This document shows positions 35,410-47,029 of a DNA stretch of 64,000 nt, piece after piece. The notes beneath the pieces are model-generated. The model was given only the letters and a program-made list of their open reading frames with translations, had not been told where the DNA came from and searched no databases. The first letter of the stretch is position 1. The number at the start of each line of letters is the position of its first letter. The position numbers and the translations under genes were made by a program. This DNA is from Reticulitermes speratus (taxonomy: Eukaryota > Arthropoda > Insecta > Blattodea > Rhinotermitidae): assembly GCA_021186555.1 (NCBI GenBank), contig JAJKFL010000039.1, positions 39,636,110 through 39,700,109 on the forward strand, in the 5' to 3' direction.

Positions 35410-36051
35410 TCAGTAACATGGACGCTCACGACTGTGTATGCTTTGATGTCTTCTCAGGCCACTCCGATCAGTGAATGCCTTACTACACACATTACAGGAA
35501 TATGGATGCTCACCACTGTGTATGCGTTGATGTCTTATCAGGCTACTATGTCGGTTGAATGCCTTTTTACACACACTGCAGGAATATGGATGCTCACCAC
35601 TGTGTATGCGTTGATGTCTTATCAGGTGACTGTGTTGGCTGAATGCCTTATTACACACATTACAGGAATATGGATGCTCACCACTGTGTATGCGTTGATG
35701 TCTTATCAGGTCACTACGTTGAGTGAATGCCTTATTACACACATTGCAGGAATATGGACGCTCATCACTGTGTATGCGTTGATGTGCTACCAGGTTACTC
35801 TGTTGGCTGAATGCCTTATTACACACATTACAGGAATATGGCCGCTCACCACTGTGTATGCGTTGATGTGCTATCAGATTACTCTGTTGGCTGAATGCCT
35901 TATTACACACATTACAGGAATATGGACGATCACCACTGTGTATGCGTTGATGTTTTATGAGGTTACTCCGATTAGTGAATGCCTTATTACACACATCACA
36001 GGAATATGGATGCTCACCACTATGTGTGCGCAGTTGTTCATTCTGAGTAAC
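35410..36051 (-). CDS. C2H2 zinc-finger exon, copy C (7 fingers, intact frame)
   Basis: This is the only uninterrupted finger exon in the array. After the acceptor TACCAG|GTTACTCAG it encodes VTQNEQLRTHSGEHPYSC and seven C2H2 fingers with helices TNRSNLIKH, SQQSNLIAH, SQQSNLVAH, TQRSDLIRH, SQHSHLIRH, NRHSSLIRH and TDRSGLRRH, ending RERPCY and the shared TGA. Cys and His ligands are complete in all seven. The product would be a sequence-specific nucleic-acid-binding domain. The phase-0 join to KSEPQ of the module exon is preserved, but that exon has a nonsense codon and a degenerate module. A functional protein would therefore need an alternative start or splice, for example from a methionine late in the module exon. 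Confidence 0.8.
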   Translation of the reverse strand, partial: VTQNEQLRTHSGEHPYSCDVCNKAFTNRSNLIKHQRIHSGDRPYSCNVCNKAFSQQSNLIAHQRIHSGERPYSCNVCNKAFSQQSNLVAHQRIHSDERPYSCNVCNKAFTQRSDLIRHQRIHSGEHPYSCNVCNKAFSQHSHLIRHQRIHSGEHPYSCSVCKKAFNRHSSLIRHQRIHSGEHPYSCNVCSKAFTDRSGLRRHQSIHSRERPCY

Positions 36052-36839
36052 CTGGTACATAACATAAAGGACAAATATTGATATATATCCTAATAGGAAG
36101 AATTACTTTGAGAGCAACGTATAAGTTAAGTAAACAATTATTACTTTTAAGGAACTGTGTTCCTTCCCAAACTGCATTACATGACTAGCAATTTAGTCCA
36201 GTCTCCAAAAAAAGGCCCCATATACCTACATAACACACTTAGTACAGAGTAGTGTATGAAATTAATACTGGAACTCATGTTCGAAGAATTGAACAAATTC
36301 AAAATTTAAAATACATTTAGCATGGAAATACACCAGCACACAGGACTCAATGTTGTTTCCACAGACAGCTCTGAATGGAAGGATTATATGTACATGCTCA
36401 TACCACAGCTGAGGTCTGCAAATTTTCCAAAAATCTAGGACCAATCCCAAAAATCTAAGTGTACATCAAATACGCCATTAACGAAATTTGGCAGAAGTAT
36501 GTGCAAAAGAATTAATATGTTAATTTTTGTCACTATCTGTCAAATACTGTTTGATTCTTAGTGTGGATACTCACACAAGAAGTCGGTATATTGAACGCTT
36601 GGAGAGAGAAGTTTATGGTCTATCACTGTTATCAACACTGTCCAGTGTATTTAAGTTAATTTATCTGAGTTTCAAGTGTGGCCAGTTGAAAAGAAACAAT
36701 TTTCTCTCACCATTCACAACAGAAATGTGATCTCACACAAAACAATCACCCACCCACTGAATGGGCAAAGAAATGACTTGTGCCTATGCGCATGAACACA
36801 CACACACTACACACAAACACACAAATGATTCTGTTTTAC

Positions 36840-37802
36840 CTGAGGTTCAGACTTTATTTCTGGAGATGTTATGGGCTGAGGAATATTTTCCACCTTTACA
36901 TCTCTGCCTTCTACCATTTTTATCATGACAACTTCATGGGAATTATCAGATGATGTCAGACATGTCTCAGTACAAGAATCAAGTTCATCTGTGTCTTCTT
37001 CAACCTTCATATTGACAACTTCATGCGTATCATCAGGTGATGTCAGACATGTCTCAGTGCATGAACCAAATTCATCTGTGTCTTCTTCAATCTTCATATT
37101 GACAACTTTGTGCATATCTTCAGATGATGTCAGACATGTCTCAGTAGATGAACCAAATTCATCTGTGTCTTCTTCAAACTTCATATTGACAACTCCGTGC
37201 GCATCGTCAGATGATGTCAGACATGTCTCAATACATGAACCAATTTCATCTGTGTCTTCTTCAACCTCATTCAATTGTACAACATTGTATGCGTATAACA
37301 TCAGATGATGTCATACACAATGGTCTTCCAAGTAAAATAGAACCAAATTCATCTGTGTCTTCTTCAACCTTCATATGACAACTTTGTGCGTATCATCACA
37401 TGATGTCAGACATGTCTCAGTGCATGAACCAAATTCATCTGTGTCTTCTTCAACCTTCATATTGACAACTTTGTGCATATCATCAGATGATAACAGACAT
37501 GTCTCAATACATGAACCAATTTCATCTGTGTCTTCTTCAACCTTCATATTGACAACTCTGTGCGCATCGACAGATGATGTCAGACATGTCTCAGTACACA
37601 AACCAAATTCATCTGTGTCTTCATCAACCTTCATTTTGACAACTTCATGCGCATCATCAGATGATTTCAGACATGTCTCAGTGCATGAACCAAATTCATC
37701 TGTGACTTCCCCAACCTTCATATTGACAACTTTGACACCAGATGACGTCGGACATGTCTCGGTTCAGGCACCACGTTCAACTTTCACTAAATCCATGCAG
37801 TC
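36840..37802 (-). pseudogene. Module exon, copy C: ~9 modules, nonsense codon and degenerate module
   Basis: The exon runs from acceptor CAG|GACTGC to donor CAG|GTAAAA. The TGT of CTETC in the first partial module is TGA (near 37765, minus strand), giving an early stop about 13 codons in. A block at about 37275-37375 is a scrambled module with a missing T ('cttcatatgacaac'), leaving two separate open runs of four modules each: MKVGEVTDEFGSC to SCDDTHKVV, and EVEEDTDEIGSC to SDNSHEVVM. It ends SPEIKSEPQ. Modules are diverged from one another, without the higher-order pattern of copy A. Confidence 0.75.
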
Positions 37803-38329
37803 CTGTAAAACCAAACACATTTAAATTCATGGGGTTTGCTATCTCAAAGTATGAAATATGACACTATGGCAAACATTCAGCTCAGCATCAAAGTGACAAC
37901 AGCTCATTTTTGTAAGTTTAATTCATTACAAAGTTCAAAACTATTATCAAGAAGGTCCCTGCTTTTTACAGAACCTGAAAATAGATTTCCATGCTCAGAG
38001 GAGCCCTGCAATAATTCCTATCACGAGCCATACATCCAGTCCACACCTTCCACCTGATCTCCTGAATATTGATTTTAATAATGAAATTAACAGATTGGAA
38101 TGTACAGCTTATCTCTCTTATAAGTACGATCAGCTGTATATATCATCATCCTTCAAATTATCATTCTAAATACAATTCCTTAAGATAAGTACAACCACCC
38201 TTATACATACGAATCAATGGAAAATGAAAATTACCAGTACCTGCCTACAAAACATTTAGTTTTTTGGCTATGTAAATACTCCGAATAACATGAAGTTATA
38301 TTCTATGCACAAAGGCACACACAACTCAC

Positions 38330-38430
38330 CATACTTTTTCTGAGAGCAGAAATCTCTCCTCAACACAGTTTAATTACTGGGCACCGTGCAACCTTAAAAC
38401 TTCTTCAGCACACACAATTGTTTATGTGCT
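38330..38430 (-). other. Candidate upstream exon of copy C ending in ATG|GTGAGT
   Basis: Same block and donor as in copies A and B. A further conserved donor-like GA|GTAAGTAT lies about 180 bp upstream (near 38505-38512, minus strand), preceded closely by TTTCAG. The same pair occurs in copies B and D, but the GT is changed in copy A (ATTAAGTAT near 9380). Confidence 0.4.
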
Positions 38431-38764
38431 TCAAAAGAAGAAGGCATACAATAATTCTAGTGATACAAGTTCAAGGATTTTATAGGATGTAACTAACATG
38501 GAATACTTACTCCGGTCCTGAAACAAATCATATTTTTTATGCCACTTAAACATATCAAATTTTATGAAAAAAAAAATTATATTTCTCACACACAACATGA
38601 AATAAACAGCACATTACAATATATCATAACTTCAATTATTTGACCAGAGACAATGTGTTCTCACATATGTGTAATAATGATAGTTAGATTTGCAAGTCTA
38701 ACAGATGGGAGATGAAACATACATTGTTAAAACAAATGATCACTGACAGTGATGAGGTTCATAC

Positions 38765-39010
38765 CTCAACAACCTACGTACTGAAATGGCTACCACTTAA
38801 AATTATTAACCTGGCTACCGCGTGAAATTTTCCTATTGCCTAGGAAGGATCAGACTTTTAGTTCCACCGCACAACATCCAGCAATCGCCTACCGCACTGC
38901 CATCTACTGTCATAGACTAAATTTACATGCTAGAAACCTCGGCCGAATCCGTGTCTGTTCAATGATAATTTTCTGCGCCAGCTGCCATTCACAGGTTACA
39001 GTCACTTCTG
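38765..39010 (-). promoter_or_regulatory. Candidate first exon and promoter, copy C
   Basis: Homologous to 9636-9900 with the donor-like TTGAG|GTATGAAC. The CCAAT-type word is changed to attgc. Evidence is conservation and position only. Confidence 0.28.
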
Positions 39011-39379
39011 GGCCTTAATTATATTTTCAACTCACATTTACTGTGACGATCTGTTCTGGTTTGCAGCCTAACCCACACTGTTACAAACCAATAAACTCAA
39101 TTACTTATTTCCACGTTGTTTTTAAACACGCAACAGAGATTAGCTTGCTAGGGAGCAGCAATATGTGCCACTGACTGATTGCTTATTTTAAAACAATTAT
39201 AGAAGCCTAATAGTGCAAGCAAGTTCAAGAATCCTGATTATATAAATTTCAATTAAAACCAAAAATACAAGTCTTATAATGCCTGATCAATAAAATAAAA
39301 AAAAGCTTGTGCCAACTCCAATGATTTTTCTTCTGAAATAATGATTAGGATTACTTAAACTGATCATAAAATTATCCCT

Positions 39380-39790
39380 TTACACACTACGCAGGCATAC
39401 AGCAGAATAAACTAGAGGAGTATCTCCACTCAATGTTAAACAACCCCCCACCCCTGTGAAATAACATCCAGGACCCAATACCCAATATACAGGCGGCTGG
39501 ACGGATAAGACAACTGGTCTTAACACTCTCGCGGAGAAAAATACCTTTATCCCTTCCAGAACCTTGTCCATCCCACAACGTAGTGGGTATACCAACTACA
39601 GTCCCATCTGCTGTAGATTGTTACTACTGGGCTGGTATTCAGTTAGTCACCACAGAACTATTACTCTCATATGGTCCAGATTGGGCAAATTTAAATTTAA
39701 ACAATATGATAGTAACTCAGATACTGTTCACTAAAATTATGTCTACACTATTTTTCCTCAGGTGTCCTATACACAAAAAAAAAAAAAACA
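39380..39790 (+). repeat. Conserved block with plus-strand reading frame, copy C
   Basis: Counterpart of 10245-10640: MGIPTTVPSAVDCYYWAGIQLV is open and ends in a short A-run. The minus strand is open here as well. Confidence 0.35.
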
Positions 39791-41174
39791 GTTATTCCAC
39801 GACACATCAACATCAAATATGAAGTTGTACTAATAGGAATTGCCCACATTATAGGAAATTAAATATAATGTGTGGACATGCATAACACTTTCACCAGTAA
39901 ATAGAAAAATAATAGCACATTTAGCTCCATGGGTAATACAAGACAAGGACTTTGTAAAAATACAATAAAAAATTTCAAACATTAAGAATTAAAATATGTA
40001 CAAGTATGTTGTTCCAACCTACAGCATGGATCAAAAAGAACCTCAAACATGACTTAAAATAGTGTAGTGCACAGAGAGAGAGAGAGAGTGAGCAAGAGAG
40101 AAAGTATTACTCTTTACACTTGCATTCTGACACAAGCTTTCAAAGCCTAGATTTACAAACTACTTGCTTCATAAAAACCTGTCCAATACCAACAAATTTA
40201 CTACGCCTGCTTTTCCATTAAACATTTTCATTACATCAATTAGTGGCTGTCCTTGCAGACAACGTTCAAAGTCTTGTATTCACGACAGACCTCCACCGAT
40301 ATGCAGAAAATAATAATGGTATATGCTTACACAAGCAACATAAATGCACAGATAAAATTACTCAAACCCTCACTTCCTTCTGCATATTTCTTCTTGAACA
40401 AGTTTTGAGGTGGTGATTATTTAACATGCTAACATAAACACAATACATGAGTTGTGAGGTTGTAACTTGACTTCTTGTATGATCACAACAAGAAAACCAA
40501 CAGTAGAACATGTCATCCTAGCCTTACATGGTTGCATTACATTGCTTGTCATATTGTCCATTCATGTGATCCTACGTTTACAACATGAAATTTATGTGCT
40601 AACCATCAGGGATGCAGTACACTTGTCAAATTTCTAGAAAGAATTTCTCATTGAAAAACAAGTCTTTCTTGAAAATGTACTTATGGGACTGGTCAAGAAA
40701 TTCTCCACTTTTATAAAACCCATAGGTTCCTGAACTCCTTTTTAATAGGTACCAGGATTATTTCCCAAAGTCAGAGCATCTGGGGTGTGAAGTATGCCTT
40801 CATGGTGTGGACAGGTTAATTTTTTTGTTTTATGGGTCCATCAACATGTTCTCAAAAGCACAAAACGTAACCGCATACTGAAACACTTGAATCAAACCCC
40901 ACACTTCATTATATTCCTCAGATCAATGCACGGTTCTCCCACGAGCTCTTTCCTTTGCACACTCCCACCAAAATGTGTGCAGTCTTAATTTTCATTACGT
41001 ACACTACATGTCTCATTTCATCCTCCTTGATTTAATTATCCTAACACTTCTAAACGTAATGTAATCACCATGTCATGAAGTGCAGTGATGACATGTTCCA
41101 CATCCGAAGGTTATACTTTGTATGGATCTAAGGAATATTAAAAAAAATAAAAATAAATATATAGCTCCATGCAT

Positions 41175-41395
41175 TATTCACCTTGGCAACAAATGGAAAT
41201 GAGCTGCGAGCTTCATATTCCACCAACTTTATACTGGGGAAAGATCTCTGCAGTATGCACCGGACAGGCAACTGGCTGGGACTGGGGAACAGTCTGGCTG
41301 TGGTAAAGAGAAACTTCTGCCCTGCAGAAAGCCAAATATTGAGTCTAGTCTTCTGGCCCATTACCTAGTCACTATAATGACTGAGCTACAATATT
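41175..41395 (+). repeat. SINE-like block, copy C
   Basis: Counterpart of 11985-12215 and 27570-27785 at the same relative position. Confidence 0.35.
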
Positions 41396-41797
41396 ATGCA
41401 AAATGTTAAGAAAGATATAAAACAAAATTACATCTCAAGAAACTGTACCATATCCAAACAGGGTACTGCCAAGCTCTTACACAATATGTAAAGAAGCTGT
41501 TTGGGAGACCATTTGGAACAGAACATGTAAATAATGCTTCTTCATGTCCGCAGTTTCAGAATTTTGATATTTTTACACTGATGTTGCTTTCATTGCTGTG
41601 ATAATTACATGGGGGCTCTGCGCTGAGTTTGTGAACATACACATATCAGATTCAAACAGTACTACTGATAATAAATAGTGGCAACAACAGAAATGCCTGG
41701 TTTAACATTATCCATATTCCATGCAAAGGACTGACTATACAGTACTTAAGCCGACTGTTTGCACATGTAACCATAAATATCAATTCGTTATTTTGTG

Positions 41798-41847
41798 ATG
41801 CTCCTCCTACATGTTTCGACCTCTACAGGCCATCTTCAGGAGGTCAT
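41798..41847 (-). ncRNA. Hammerhead-like fold, copy C
   Basis: Counterpart of 12616-12666 with CTGAAGA, a GGCC/GGTC-type stem II and GAAACATGTA kept. Stem I has one C fewer on its 5' side (CCTC). Confidence 0.3.
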
Positions 41848-42959
41848 TTACAAAGGAATGCATTTAAAACAATTTCTGTCAAAGATATTCATAAATGGCA
41901 TTAAAATACAATGTTGTAAATTAAAATATTGCTAAAAATGTATAAAATGTAGATTAGTTACTGGTACGTTACATTAATTGATAATTTTATCTTCAACTGC
42001 AGACAAACATCTATGATATTACTCTGTTCTTCACTGTAAGGGAGATATATCCCTGTGTTGTCCGTTGATATTCGTACCGTAGTGGGGCCACTGAGTACTC
42101 AGTGCTCCACATGGTACAAACATCAACAACGTACGCCCACACAAGAATTATCACAACAAAACAATATTTATTACTGTAAACATCTGCCACAAAAACGATT
42201 AGTTGTACCACACATTTAGTTACCGTAATCACAATTTATCCTGTGGTTAGATATCAAAATGAACCAGTACTCGACTACCGTATAAGCATAAAATCGACCA
42301 TCAATTTTCGATAAGTTAAAATACCACCACCTCCTCAGTCTACAGTAACTGGTTTTACTACTGCAACAAACTGCTTTTGTCTGATCACATATTTACGTCT
42401 GGCACGTCTCTGTGATAATTGCTAGCAGTAAACGCAACATTACCGCCCTTGGCCATATTGTGTTGGTCAGTATATTTTCCGCTTTGACTGCCATCCAGCG
42501 GCCGGAAGTGAGAACTATATTGCACGAGCCACGGATTACCTACAATCTGCAGCAATATGGATATCATGTGATAGCATGCGACCAAATCACGGGTTAGTTA
42601 CATAGTTAGCTCCGAAGAAGAAACAGAGCACAAGCGCTTTTAATAATAAATATAGGAAGGTGCGCACATTGTGCATTGTTAGCGTTATCACATTTTGTCT
42701 TTCGCGTATTCACATAAGGTCTTTACTCTTTTTCCACACATTTGTAAATAATATCGTCCACATTGCCCGCCACACAATTCACATACACAGGTGCTGTCTG
42801 GGATGTGGTACTTTTTGTTGATGGACACTCTGGTGTCCAAGCCATGCACTGCTTTTAACCCTTTACAGACGAAATGTAACACATTCACACATTTGTGACT
42901 GCACACACCAACGGCGATACTTCATGTTATTCATATTCCGTGTAGTTACCGTACACATA

Positions 42960-44269
42960 CGTAGTCTGTCCGGAAAGTAATGAGAATGGTTTTCAAACAA
43001 ATATTTTTATTGAAAATTTTTATACATTAATGTGATCTCCTTCAAAGTATGATCCTTGGGAGTGCACGCAACGCCCCCAACGGTTCTTCCATTCTTCATA
43101 GCAGCCCTGAAAATCTTCAACCGTGAGGGTGTTCAGTGCCTGTGTCGCGGCTGTTTGGACGTTGGTCAGTGTACCGAAATGGTGTCCTTTCAAATTCTTC
43201 TTTATCTTTGGGAACATGAAAAAATCACAGGGTGCCTGGTCAGGGCTGTAGAGAGGATGTGGAAGAACTGCGATTTGTTTTTCAGCCAAAAACTCTCTGA
43301 CAGCCAATGAGGTGTGGCTCGGAGCGTTGTCATGATGAAGGATCCACGAAGAGGCGATATCACGACGCACACGCATGACCCTCTGCGTCAAGCGACCAAG
43401 AAATTCCTGATAAAATACTTGATTTACAGTTTGACAAGGTGGTACAAATTCCTTATGGGCGATTCCGCGGGAGTAAAAAAAACCATGAGCATTGATTTGA
43501 TTCTTGATTTGCTCATTCGAGCTTTTTTTGGGCGAGGTGACGTTGACGTGTGCCATTCCGAACTTTGCCTTTTTGTCTCTGGATCGTACTCAAACACCCA
43601 GGATTCGTCTCCTGTGATCACTCGAGTCATGAAATTCGGCTCAGTTACCAAACGATCCAACAAATCTCGACAAACTGACGGTGTTCCTTCTGCTCTGATG
43701 ACAAATTCTTGGAACAAGTTTTGCACAAACTTTTCTCATCATAAATTCTTGTGTGACAATTTCATGAACCACAGTTTTCGCGAGTCCCAATTCCTCTGCG
43801 ATCATTCTGACAGTCAACCGTCTGTCACAGTTCAGTACAGACATCACTGCATCCACATTCCGTTGCGTTTTTGATGAAGAGACGCGTCCTGATCGTTGTT
43901 CATCTTCCACTCTCGCGTCCATCCTTGAAAGCTTTGTGCCATCGGTAGACCTGTGCAGACGAGAGGGTAGCTTGTCCATAAGCTTTCCTCGACATTTCGA
44001 GGGTTTCCGATGCGCTCTTACCCATTTTCACACAAAATTTTATCGCATACCGTTGTTCCAAACACGCTTGCATTTTTCTCACGACGAGGCACTCGAACAG
44101 GGTGATACAAATATAACTGTCACGACTCTGTGAAGGCCAGAATGAGACTGAAATGGGTTCTAACCTATACCTGGCCCCCCACCCGTAAGTGACCTAGACT
44201 TGCCCTTCCCATCCCTCGGCCGTAGGGAGCGTAGGAAATCCATTCTCATTACTTTCCGGACACACCTCG
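42960..44269 (-). mobile_element. mariner element, 1310 bp, full length but dead
   Basis: The left end CGTAGTCTGTCCGGAAAGTA and the right end (reverse complement CGAGGTGTGTCCGGAAAGTA) form ~30 bp terminal inverted repeats running on through ATGAGAATGG, flanked by TA on each side. The size is typical of the family. The transposase gene inside, on the minus strand, is broken. Subfamily not resolved. It sits just outside the end of copy C homology. Confidence 0.93.
43020..44082 (-). pseudogene. mariner transposase with several frameshifts
   Basis: Minus-strand pieces in order: an N-terminal helix-turn-helix region (QRYAIKFCVKMGKS, QVYRWHKAFKDGRES) ending about 43900; a second helix region (TVRMIAEELGLAKTVVHEI) in another frame; the first catalytic motif VITGDESWVFEYDPETK in a third; then WILHHDNAPSHTSL and PDQAPCDFFMFPK in the last. 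The final two Asp are separated by 34 residues, the DD34D signature of mariner. At least three frame changes separate the pieces, so no functional transposase is made. Catalytic Asp residues are all still present, so decay is mainly by indels. Confidence 0.9.
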
Positions 44270-44275
44270 TACAAG

Positions 44276-44335
44276 TTTTATTGCTACATGTTTCGGCTAT
44301 GTATTGTAGCCATCATCAAGGAGCCAATAATATAA
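44276..44335 (-). ncRNA. Hammerhead-like hairpin next to the mariner
   Basis: On the minus strand TTGATGA (first core base changed from C), a U, a perfect GGCT/AGCC stem II, then GAAACATGTA. TTATTG upstream can pair with CAATAA downstream as a bulged stem I. Same architecture as in the array copies, in an unrelated sequence context. Confidence 0.3.
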
Positions 44336-44354
44336 TAAAGACATAAGCAGCGTC

Positions 44355-44700
44355 TTGTAAAGGTAAAGGTAAAGGTAAAGTTCACCCTAGAACAGGCCAC
44401 GAGGGCCCAGAGGGGGAGTAGAGGTATAGCTCTACTCTTTCGTTAACCCTGGTACTAAATGGGGGTGGGTGGTCAACTCCAAGCCCCGAAGCATCTCAAT
44501 GGCATTTAGCTGCAGCTAATGGCCATGCCACTGGTTAAAGTTACTCTATTCCTGTGCTTAATTATGCTCCATGCCATGAACAGGCATTTTTAACTCTGGC
44601 ATCACATGCAGGTGAGTGGGGAGTTTCGTGTTCCAGCTGCTGTACCCCCAGGTAAAGACCTCACAAAGTCACTGAACACGAAGCTCAGTGCCCAAGCTAA
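44355..44700 (+). repeat. Repeat element with (GGTAAA)n terminus
   Basis: It starts with AAGGTAAAGGTAAAGGTAAA, continues GC-rich ('aggccacgagggcccagag') and ends near 'aagacctcacaaagtc'. A short simple repeat at one end of a compact body is typical of SINE-like or LINE-tail sequences. No coding frame. Confidence 0.4.
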
Positions 44701-46620
44701 CAATTATATGAGAGCTTATATAATTTAAATTCTTGTCTACTCTATTGGTGTTTTGGGAAGGGAGTGATTTATGTAACATGAAATGCAATTTATTAAAATC
44801 AAAACTTCAAGAAAACCCCGTTTCCAAATTTCCAAACTGCGTCACATAACTGAAAACTGGTCGTCCTTCAGCACCAAATGGTTAATCAACTCGAATATCG
44901 GTACGCTACACAGTCAGGCGCAAGAAGTGTTGCACTTTCCCCTGCAACCTGTTTCTGTACCCCACTTGCTACGTTAAACACTCGGCAAGATACAGATGGG
45001 TCATAATGTCAAACGACCATTATTTTTGTCAAATCTTAACCAAAATCAGAACTGCCCAACACACTGTGGTATAGCTTACTAAAATCCATTCAGCACTTCT
45101 CAAGCTGTTACATGACAACAGACATGCTCAAGCTAACAGATGCATATCTGCAGCTTGTTACTGAGAACCCACCAACACTGAATTATGCTCAGCTTCTGAA
45201 CATACTCACAATTAGCACCTGACATGACACATACCTCCACTATATGTCCTGTTCACAGCTGGAGTGCAGTAACAGGGCCACGTGGAGCAAATTTCTGAGG
45301 TGCTCCCGCCTCAGTCCACAGTTGATACCCTCCCTGTAGACGACATAGAGAGTGAAGAGGGGCCATCTGCACTGTCCATCCTAGCTCTGGACATTACCAC
45401 ATACTTCATGAAATGTATCAGTGATTTCTTCACCCCCAAATCTCTCCAACACTGTGCACAAAGCGTATAAAACTCTCAGTTACTATCCACTTACCACTAC
45501 AGGCTCTGTGCAGCACAACTCATTACAATCATAACTAATGTTCAAAGTGCATTCCACAATAAGTAAAATCAGCATCCAGTTTTGAATTCCCAAACAACAT
45601 ATTCCACAACTCACCTTTATACAACAGGGACTCCTCACAGCACAGTGATGGTGCAGCTGGTGAACTTCCTGGTCTGCAGTCAATCACCTCCAATTAAACA
45701 GTGACCAGAGAAAGGGTCACCTGGATGCATCTACTGAATCTAGAAATTATGATATCTGACATCACACCGAAGAGCACCTTCTTCGGTGATGCCACTCCAA
45801 CACTATCAAACAAAATGTACCCACTAGATAGTATTTTAAAAAAAAACTTTGCTGCAAAACTTACACGTGAGCATAGGGATTACTGTCTGCTGGGTGTATC
45901 ACCATTTGGTAGGCAGGTACCCACACTCTGTGACCAGCCACCCTGTTCAATACCCAAAGGCTTCTCTGTGACGTGGGAATAACCAGATATTTGGCTTCTG
46001 GTCTGGATATGCAAAAGGGAGGAGGAACTTAGGTTTTCCAATTAACAGATGCCTTCCTGATAAACATAGCAACCCAAACGAATAGAATTCCATTCCGTAA
46101 GAAATCGTAATGACATCGTGCTGTTGAACATGCGTCGTGCACGAACGATTTATGTGGAAAGTCTTATTTCGACATATTTTTTCAACATACTAATGCCACT
46201 GCAACTAACAAAGAATTTCAAAAGGTTTAGCATTTTTACGTAATTCAACTTCTGGAAGCTTCCTTACCTTGCTCCCAGTACTTTCAAAATGGCTATCGCA
46301 CGCAATTAGAAATTTCTTGCAAACATCTTTGTGCTGTCACACACGCGTATAGATTCATGAAACTCGGAGCTTATTTGGACACACTTTCCAAACATACTAT
46401 CACCACTCCGAGCAACACAAAATTTCCAAGTTTTTAGTGCCCCCCTTCCCCTAAAATTAATCGACTGAAATAGCTTCTAGTATACAGATAAGCTACTCAA
46501 TGATGAAAGTTGGCAACGTGATCACTGCCATCTGTGTACATGTTTTCCAACTACCACGCCCTTACCGATGATTACGACACCTAGGCCCGAGGTCGGTATT
46601 AACAGAACATGCCTCATTGC
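44700..46620. other. 1.9 kb without recognised genes
   Basis: Open frames of 62-93 codons (for example 45282-45470 and 45701-45982 on the plus strand) match nothing I recognise and lack long-range continuity. 46080-46440 contains two loosely similar halves ('catattttttcaacatac' and 'cactttccaaacatac', each followed by 'tatcacc/taatgcca'). Probably old mobile DNA. Confidence 0.4.
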
Positions 46621-47029
46621 GTCAATCGGTAACAACATCCACTACTATCCAACCTTCAGTATTCTCTTGTAATTATTATCATCATTATCACTATCATTTA
46701 TTTACCTTCCATAAATCTACAGATACGGAAAAAGTCATAACAACATACGAGGAATACAAAACACCAAATTCAAGATATATCTACATATACATACTATAGA
46801 ATGCAAAGCACTTGTCATATCATCACAATGTTATCATGCAAACACATTAAGTACAACAAAATAGTATACAGCAGTATACAACATATCACGTCCAAAGAAC
46901 TAATCATTCATCAATACAATATATTTTCTATAAACAGTCTGGATACAATTATATGTATAAGAAAAGCAAAATATTAAGTAAAATAATGTTCAATGTTAAA
47001 TGTTAAATAAAATAATAAATCCCTGGTCA

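Larger units (their letters stand above)
33715..42890 (-). repeat. Segmental duplication copy C (zinc-finger gene unit)
   Basis: Third head-to-tail copy, with the same order of blocks as copy A. Unit homology ends near 42865 ('gcttttaaccctttacagac'), about 95 bp before a mariner insertion. It has an ~80 bp deletion near 40792 relative to other copies. The intervals 34560-35250, 36060-36830, 39800-41170 and 41850-42890 are copy-shared non-coding sequence. Confidence 0.85.

Noticed and set aside
43056..43874. Plus-strand frames of 84 and 186 codons in the mariner
   Set aside because: Antisense to the transposase remnants, which carry the DD34D motifs.
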